Shown here: piece after piece, positions 57,301 through 64,000 of the stretch
Numbering within the stretch: position 1 is the stretch's first letter
Layout of the letters: every line of letters begins with the position of its first letter
Assembly (NCBI GenBank): GCA_016490735.1
Contig: JAEMWC010000023.1
Span: 2,206,001-2,270,000 of the forward strand
DNA: 64,000 nt
Source: Pachyseris speciosa
Lineage: Eukaryota; Cnidaria; Anthozoa; Scleractinia; Pachyseridae
Reading direction: 5' to 3'
Notes under the pieces: model-generated
What the model was told of the DNA's origin: nothing
What the model saw: the letters and a program-made list of their open reading frames with translations, nothing else
The model's database searches: none
Program-made: the position numbers and the translations under genes

Positions 57301-60300
57301 GAATAACTCAAGGACGGGACATCACACACCTCCGAGACTTTGACAGGTAGTTTATTTACTATTTTTCCACAATATCTCAATTTCTGGTCATTAGTTTTTG
57401 AATGATAAGCAATTTTAGTTTCACTTACGTGACGGCCCGGGAAACTGACCGCAGAAACCTTACTCTCTTTCTTATGTTTCAAATGACGTATTTGTAAACA
57501 GATTATTTTTCTCCACACATTTCACCGAGACTCCATTAACGTTTATGCGAAAAAAATCCTACATCATTTGATAAGCGTTTCCTTTCTCAAACACTTAGCA
57601 GAAATATTCATCAAAGCGAAAACAAGTGTGCTTAGTTTTTTGCAATAAATACACTATTTTTCAGCTCATTAGCTATGCTGAACCTCAAATGGTCTGGAGG
57701 TCATTGATACTGCCTTTGATGAAAATAACCCGGGTTTGACTTCTTTTAGTGGCACCTATCGTGGGTTTTTTTCTTTCTTTTCTTTTTTTTTCTGTCTCTC
57801 TTTTTCTTCTTCTTTTATAAATATTTTTTTACAGGTGTTATTATTATTGTTCTCAATGGTTGAGCTGTAAAGCAATTTTGTAATTTTAAAAGGTTATATG
57901 TTGATCTGATAGGGGTCTAGGGATATACACTGCAAAGAAATAGACTCTAACACAAGCTAAGTGCAATGCATCCAATGTAAGAAAGAGAGACTTCTCTCTA
58001 TTCTTTTGTTTAGTTCTAAATTAGGGATACAATACTGTTTTTTGCAAGCCTGAGTTTAGGCTGATTGTAGCCTCTTGTTTTATCTGTAACTGAGAACTTG
58101 TAACTTGAGTGAAAAACAGTAGAAAGGCTATCTACAGTACAGTGCATTTAATGTACACCTGTAGACTTAAATCAGAGGAAAATTGCCAGAAAGGATTTAG
58201 GTTAGACCAGAAACTTGAACGTTTAAAAACCTACATGATGGGATATACACTGCAAAGAAATAGACTCTAACACAAGCTAAGTGCAATGCATCCAATGTAA
58301 GAAAGAGAGACTTCTCTCTATTCTTTTGTTTAGTTCTAAATTAGGGATACAATACTGTTTTTTGCAAGCCTGAGTTTAGGCTGATTGTAGCCTCTTGTTT
58401 TATCTGTAACTGAGAACTTGTAACTTGAGTGAAAAACAGTAGAAAGGCTATCTACAGTACAGTGCATTTAATGTACACCTGTAGACTTAAATCAGAGGAA
58501 AATTGCCAGAAAGGATTTAGGTTAGACCAGAAACTTGAACGTTTAAAAACCTACATGAAGCAACTAATTCTAACCAGCTAGGAAGTATTAAAGTTGTAAG
58601 ACTAAATTCAATACCATCATTCATTTATTTTTCTTGCAACAGAATGGAAAACAAAACCCAATGGAAAGAAAAAAAAGGAAAAGGACAAGAAGGTGACACT
58701 GACAGACAAATAATAAATAGCTTATGATAAAGTGACATTTTCATAAAGGTTATGCGGTAAAACAAATAGAAGTGATTGTGTGGCCAATGTATTAGTGGTG
58801 ATGTCTTCAGAGTCGACTGATCCTTATGGAATATTTTTTTTTTGCAGCCAAGGGTCATCCCTCACAGACAGCATCTGTTCCAATCTGGAGAGGCACATTA
58901 TAACCTTTCTCCACTAAAGATCTCAAACATTCAAGACCTTATTTTATTTGCAGCTCTACAGCAAAAGGAAGCTAGCCTGCCAAATCCCAAGTGGTGCCAC
59001 ATCAACAAAGTTAGCCATATCCAGAGGGTTGTAATGGTTGTTGTTAGTGGTGTAGGAGCTGTTGAGTATGCAAAAAATCAAGACTGCTTTTCTCAATGCA
59101 ATGACCTCTTTGAGCATGTGAGTTAACATTTAAAATGCTATGAATGGGTATTAATAATCACTTCCTTCTTTTCAAAGTATTTCCTCTAAAAAGGTGTTAT
59201 ACTTAAAAAATTTCAGGACATCTGCCCCTTCTCTCTCTAGTTTAATTGCCTTAAGAAGTGTTCAGACAGTGTCTGTAAAAGGGCACTGTCACATAATCTG
59301 GGTAAACTTAACCCTTAGATGTATCAACTTTAACCTTTTTAACCTTTGATTTTCTCATGCGACCATGCGACCACTTACTTCACCACGTGTTAGAAACATC
59401 GATGAGAGATAAGTAGGAGCGGAGCCAGTCATACATTTAAAAACAAGCATGGCGTCATGGAGATATAGCTGAGATTTAACAGGTAGCCAGTGAAGTTCTT
59501 TCAAGAGCGGAGTAACATGGTCAAATTTTCGGGAACCACAGATAATCCGGGCTGCAAAGTTTTAAGCTTGAGGAGGTTGGTGTCCGCTGCATTGGATCAG
59601 ACGGAGGAACAATAAAACAACTTACTAAACACAAACTTAAGGTGTTAATTATTGTGATTAAGGTCGATCTGTCAAACACATGTTTAACACGATTAATTTG
59701 AGCTAAACTTGAAAAGACTTCTACAAGCACTATGGGATGTAGAAAGCGAAAAAAACTTCTCGATAATAACAATTCTGCAATACTGTCTATCACCTATCAC
59801 TTCCACTCACCACTGGACGTGCCATGTTGGATGCTTCAATTTCCCATATAAGGAGCATATTTTGTTCGGTTAGTCCAATCAGCAATCAAAGTTTGATTCC
59901 AATATTTCCAAAATTATTGCATTATTCGAAATGACTAACAGGTTCAATGTTCAAATAATCAACTCATTAATGTAATCTTGGGGGGAATGCTTGACCTGAC
60001 TTAACTGTAATATTCACAATTTCAACAAACTTTTAACAATAATTGCTGTGACAGTGGCCTTAAATATTAATATATTTGTTATGGAACTAGTAGAGGCTAG
60101 TAGGGAGAATTTTTGTGAACATCAACTGAAGGCATTCCATCTATGATGATAATTTAAGTAATAGATGAAATATGAGTGGGAGATCTTCAGGGCGTTTTAA
60201 TAACAATGGCAAGCCAAAGACAAGCCATTGTAAATGTCATAAAGATCGGACACGAATATTTTAATGTCTAGATTTCACCATGCCAGAAAGCTGAGCTACT

Positions 60301-63300
60301 GGGTTATTTATTCTTACCAGCATCATATTTTCCAAACCATTTTCCACCTAAACAGGACAAGTGTTGACTGTAAAGAGCTTTAGTTGACATTCAGTGTAGC
60401 ATGGCCATGTAGCTGCATCAAGCCACATGAAGCGCACAAAAAATTAAACCTAATTTTGGTTTAGGTATCCTGATTACAATAAGTTAACCTGGCTTGAGCC
60501 TGCAATCCAATTGAAAAACAGTATCTGGGCAGCAGTCAACTGAAAAAATCACTGACCTCGATGAGCTCTAGTAAACTTGAACCCACGATGTGGTCATGTG
60601 ATACTGGTCAATGGATACCTTGTTTTGACTGGTGTCAATTGACCATAACATGAATGTCCAATCATTGATATCAAAGATGTATGCTGTAGACTACAGTGTA
60701 ACTAAAAGGCTGCATGTCTTGGTCAACCTATTAGCTGAAGTATGGCTGCCATGTTGGGCAACTTTGTTGCTGTGCGTATGCACCCACAAGCAATACCGCT
60801 AGCCATGATTACCATGTGAAAGGCAATTCATGGGTTTCATAAGCATGAGCAGCTCCACTATCATGCTTGTGAAATGAAAGAATTCTTATGTTTGAGTAAA
60901 CAATTATGAGAAGTTAGGACGTTGAGACGCCATGTTTTCTGTTCTTTTCTCTTTCTTAATTTCTAACAACTACCCGTAATGTTTCAGTGGTGCTTGGCAA
61001 GCACAGCTAGTCAAATAAAAATGACTCAACAATCGAAAAACTAATTTTCAATCCCTTTTTTGTTTGTAATATGACAAAATAAATGAAACCATTTTTTAAT
61101 CATTTTCCTTGCAGTGCATTGAAACCAAAGCGTCAGGGCCAGATATGTGTGTAAAGCTGCCTCATGAAAGTTTATTATCTGTTGACATTCCTAAGAAAGA
61201 ATTAAAGCGGAGACAGAAAGAGCAAGTGTGTAATGGTAACAGTAATGTTTTGGCTGCGTCAAAATGTGTTCTTATTCTTTTAACTTGTTGGAATGTGGTT
61301 GCTGACATTTTTGGATCCACCAATAACATAACTATATTGCTTTTCTTTTTTCTTTCTCTTTTTTTAAGGCAATATCCCATTCAATAGAGAGGATTACATT
61401 CTGACCATCGATGAAATGCGGCAGAATGATTATCACTTGCCTTCAGATTGTGATGCCAGTAAATCAGAGGGTAATGATTGTGAAACACATAATGATAATC
61501 TGGTCCACAGGCCATATCTTATCTGGATCAGTGTTTTGCCTTAGGAAATCCTTCAATATCAAGGACCACAACTACCTTTTATGAGCCCGCGAGAATGGGC
61601 ACCCCCAACAAACCCATGTTTTCACTGAAACCGCTGATCACTAAATCTGGTCTACGCCATTCTTATCTAAGGTCTTCCTTTGCCTCAAGCATCCATCTCC
61701 AAGCAACACTAGACCTGGTGAAAAATTTTGAATTGAAAATGAATTGTATTTGACGTGAAGTAGAATTAAGACATATTGGAAGGCCTTTCTCCTGGCCTCG
61801 TAGTTTGAAAGAGTAACATGCATCGTCCACAATGGTGGTACAATGTTTTCCTTGGGAAGGGCATGTACAGTACCGCTCAAAAGTAAGTTAGCAGTCGCGT
61901 CGCGCGAGAGTCACTAAAGCGGAAATTTTTGGCATAAATTTCGGATAGCCTGCATTGCAGGGGTATTTTGTGAGGCGAGCGCATGATTTCGTTCGTGTTA
62001 TTTCAAGTGAGCCGCCGTCTTTGATTTGATAAACTGAGAAATATTGGGGAGAGTACAAATTAAGGATTATGGGGGTGGGTATTAGGGTGAAAACAGTGTG
62101 GTGGGGGTGGGGGAGGGGTGCGATTCGCGTAGCGCGCGACGCGATTCGCGTCGCGCGCGAGGGTGGTAACTTACTTTTGAGCGGTACTGTATAGTGTCAA
62201 GGACATTCAGCTTTGTACAACATTTGCCACAGGCTGCGTCCAGGGTTGCAAATTCATCTTTTGGCTTGTTTTGGAGCATGCATCTGCTCCTTGCGTTGTT
62301 CGTAGTTATTCATGACTTTTTAAAAAGGTCACCGAATGAGTTAATCTTTTATTAAAAGTGTCTTAATATAAAGGCTAAGTGTAAACGCGCTTTCTTAGGG
62401 GAGAAAGCATTGTTAAATTTTTCTTTGTCGTGTAGCGTTTTGCCAACCCAACATAGCCACTAAACAGGTGTCGATAATGCCATGGTCTAAATTCGTGTAA
62501 GAAAAACCTGGAAGCCACAGGCTATGAAATTTATACCCAGAAAAAAAGCAAATTTTAATTTTTTGAAGAACATTAATTTTTACATAATATAAACTTATCG
62601 AGAGAAACTACCGGTAAATTAAATATACGTTCCTATGTTCCTGTTTTTAGGTTTTCTTTCCACCAAAACGCATGAAGGATCAAGAAACTCGACAGAGTCT
62701 CCCATGTATGCTATCGACTGTGAGATGGTATGTTATATATCCTATCAGAATCAACTTACCGCACACCGGCGCTGGGCTATTTATTTTTTCTTGTTAGTGT
62801 CGAGTATGTTTAGTCTAAGCTTAATGGAACTTTCAGAACCCACACATTCGTGTGTCATGACAGGCAAAAATACAGTAAAGTCGAACGTACAGTGTTCAAT
62901 CTTCTTCTTTTTTTTTTGAGAGGGGGGGGGGAGCGTTCATGTAAGTATTAATAACATGTAATTTTGAGCAATCGCGAAGTCAACTCTACTGAGCATTTTT
63001 TCGTGATCCATCACCCTCTCCACTCAAAGCTTATGAGTTTTGTCCTACTCCCTGGTCTTTGGTTCCGCATTCTTTTAGAGTGCTTTTTGCCTAAAACGAA
63101 GCAGGTTTGATCAAAACCTGAAGAAACTTGAAACTTATCTGGCGAAAACGAAGCAGCTTCTAATTAAAACTGAAGAGACGTAGCACGCGTGGACAATACA
63201 CAGTTCAATGATACAATTTAATAAACACGAAATAAACACGTATATTTTATTTTGTAGTGTAAGACAACAGAGGGATTGGAGCTCACAAGAATATCAGTGG

Positions 63301-63373
63301 TTGATGAATCGCTTGCTGTCATGTATGACACACTTGTTAAACCCTCGAACCCAATAATAGACTACAAAACAGA
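51332..63373 (+). CDS. REXO5: RNA exonuclease REXO5-like, 5' part (continues past the window)
   Basis: Exons are 51332-51349, 56249-56312, 58643-58692, 58848-59117, 61115-61235, 61369-61470, 62651-62727 and 63258-63373, all GT-AG. The phases join to 272 residues. The N-terminus is Lys-rich ([22 protein letters not shown]), consistent with nuclear or nucleolar localisation. Exon 4 carries the PKWCHINKV block and a hydrophobic [10 protein letters not shown] strand as in REXO5. Exon 7 ends [10 protein letters not shown], the first DEDDh motif (Asp231, Glu233), and exon 8 follows with [10 protein letters not shown] and [11 protein letters not shown]. The rest of the exonuclease domain and the RNA-binding part must lie to the right. 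REXO1-type paralogues are the alternative; the N-terminal block favours REXO5. The 4.9-kb first intron holds most of the mobile elements. Confidence 0.88.
51842..52064. mobile_element. Foldback element, family F1 copy 1
   Basis: The ends gaccattttgcagttctttg and tgtaaaatggtc are inverted. The inner arms gaccttgttttgatacaaac and gtttgtatcaaaacaaggtc pair exactly. Two related copies follow at 52134-52370 and 54184-54419, all in REXO5 intron 1. Confidence 0.85.
52134..52370. mobile_element. Foldback element, family F1 copy 2
   Basis: gcccattttacagttgtgtg at the left and gcaattgtaaaatggac at the right pair. The inner block ttgatacaaacctctctatc is partly matched by ctgtatcaaagcaaggcc. Confidence 0.8.
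52611..52752 (+). pseudogene. RecQ-like helicase fragment inside the MULE-like element
   Basis: The frame reads [20 protein letters not shown] and then AFGKY and a stop. This resembles the region of RecQ-family helicases leading into Walker A (usual form LPTGFGKS), with the Gly and the Ser replaced and no helicase sequence after it. It can only be a captured, decayed fragment. Confidence 0.5.
52994..53452 (-). pseudogene. Exon-like fragments of an unrecognised gene inside the MULE-like element
   Basis: A minus-strand frame at 53452-53234 has a Cys-x2-Cys pair followed by a basic and coiled-coil stretch ([20 protein letters not shown], then [14 protein letters not shown]). Another frame (53115-52994) ends at AG|GTTTGT, which could be a splice donor. 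I do not recognise the family. Together they look like pieces of a host or transposon gene carried as cargo. Confidence 0.4.
54184..54419. mobile_element. Foldback element, family F1 copy 3
   Basis: It is closest to copy 2: gtccattttacagttgtgtg and gcaattgtaaaatagcc at the ends, with ggtgaccttgttttgataca and ctgtatcaaaacaagtcacc inside. Confidence 0.85.
56780..57070 (+). repeat. Older dispersed repeat, copy 1
   Basis: The block with gggtttgactcctg, a T/C-rich run, aatggttgagctgtaaagca and atgttgataggggtctatgg reappears in the same order at 57650-57950. The gggtttgactcc piece resembles a decayed B box, so a tRNA-derived SINE origin is possible. Confidence 0.6.
57650..57950 (+). repeat. Older dispersed repeat, copy 2
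   Basis: This is the counterpart of 56780-57070 (cgggtttgacttctt, caatggttgagctgtaaagc, ataggggtctagggatatac). Its right end runs into the 320-bp tandem duplication. Confidence 0.6.
57921..58560 (+). repeat. Near-perfect 320-bp tandem duplication in REXO5 intron 2
   Basis: The unit starts ggatatacactgcaaagaaa at 57921 and again at 58241 and ends ctacatgatg / ctacatgaag. By eye the only difference is at the last bases. There is no coding. Confidence 0.93.
59118..61114. other. REXO5 intron 4, nothing coding seen
   Basis: The intron is AT-rich. About 59280-59810 looks repeat-derived: a minus-strand 90-residue frame and a block beginning gtagccagtgaagttctttc have the feel of a dispersed element, but I cannot assign it. 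The rest appears unique. Confidence 0.4.
61868..62189. mobile_element. Tc1/mariner-type MITE (322 bp)
   Basis: The ends CAGTACCGCTCAAAAGTAAG and CTTACTTTTGAGCGGTACTG are exact inverses, with TA on both sides (61866-61867 and 62190-62191). The inner part carries gcgcgacgcgattcgcgtcg, itself palindromic, and a G-rich run. There is no transposase. It lies in REXO5 intron 6. Confidence 0.9.
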
Positions 63374-63906
63374 GTAAGTAAAACAAGTGTCCAGAGTACT
63401 ATAAAGTTCTGGGAGTGGTGACCATTGTTTTTAGCACATTTTCAACGTTCTCATTACCATTTAGTTTCCACTATTGTCAAGGTTTGGATCTTTCATCTAT
63501 TCCTCTTGAACTATTAACACAAGACGCCATTCGGATAGTCAAGGCTCACCTGAGAGCGTTTATCAAAACTCCGGAGAACTTTTCTGCCCAATTAACTATT
63601 TCACTTGCACAGAGTTCATTATAAAAGGCATTCGATTTTGAAAAAATATGAAGGGGGGAAAGTTGAGAACATTACAAGTTTAATAAATACATTGGGCTAC
63701 TTTGCTCGAGAACCTATACCGCCACTCGATGGAAAACGGATTCAGTGAAAAATACTTTCCGGGACCGAAACCTCTTAGTAGAAAACGTTGAGAAATGGGC
63801 CCATATTGTTCAGTACCTTTTGCGAGGTAGTAAACCATTTTACGTTGTACTAAACAAAGTTTTAGGAAATACTCGGTGAATCGGTTTTCCGGGCGTCAAG
63901 CATTTC

Positions 63907-64000
63907 GAGCGGTTTTCAATTGAATGTCGTAAAACCAAAACCAAAACAATTACTCTGACCAATCACAACAGAAGTAAGCAGTGCATTGAGCCAATCAGAA
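63907..64000 (+). mobile_element. Left end of a TIR element of the 27944 family, cut by the window
   Basis: gagcggttttcaattgaatg followed by taaaaccaaaaccaaaacaa and the ccaatcacaacagaagtaag block matches 27944-28035 closely. Confidence 0.85.

Overview
The window is animal nuclear DNA, most likely from a cnidarian and probably a stony coral or close relative. It is AT-rich. Its genes have many short exons with GT-AG introns, the proteins align well with vertebrate orthologues, and most of the rest is foldback elements, SINEs, non-LTR remnants and microsatellites. The organism is inferred from gene style and repeat style only. Almost none of the long single-frame ORFs are genes; I rebuilt the genes exon by exon from splice sites, reading phase and family resemblance.

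Layout. (1) 1-15130: three tandem, diverged copies of one segment of roughly 4-6 kb. Each ends in a copy of exon 1 of phosphomannomutase (PMM). Copies A and B carry altered exons (4907-4981 and 9786-9859); copy C carries the intact exon. Each copy has its own insertions: TIR elements, a solo LTR, SINEs, and a reverse-transcriptase remnant that itself holds a TIR element. (2) 14977-20267, plus strand: a complete seven-exon PMM gene of 252 aa. (3) 20268-24400: intergenic, with microsatellites, a GPCR-like scrap and a foldback element. (4) 24401-51151, minus strand: a sorting nexin 14 (SNX14) gene with 35 exons placed and at least three not found. (5) 51152-51331: a 180-bp head-to-head promoter. 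(6) 51332 onward, plus strand: the 5' part of an REXO5-type RNA exonuclease, eight exons to 63373, continuing beyond the window.

PMM supplies mannose-1-phosphate for glycosylation in the cytosol. SNX14 is an ER-anchored lipid and endolysosome protein. REXO5 is a nuclear or nucleolar DEDDh 3'-5' RNA exonuclease. They are unrelated housekeeping genes; SNX14 and REXO5 share a promoter interval.

The most interesting observations are: triplication of the PMM promoter and first exon, with copy A still open and spliceable; a 1.35-kb element with 74-bp inverted repeats and a 9-bp target duplication that carries pieces of coding sequence (a Pack-MULE-like structure); a SINE inserted a few bases from an SNX14 splice donor, with its target duplication overlapping that donor; a TIR element inside a reverse-transcriptase remnant with an exact 6-bp duplication; and an almost perfect 320-bp tandem duplication in an REXO5 intron. 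I saw no CRISPR array, no intact tRNA or rRNA gene, and no complete autonomous transposon.
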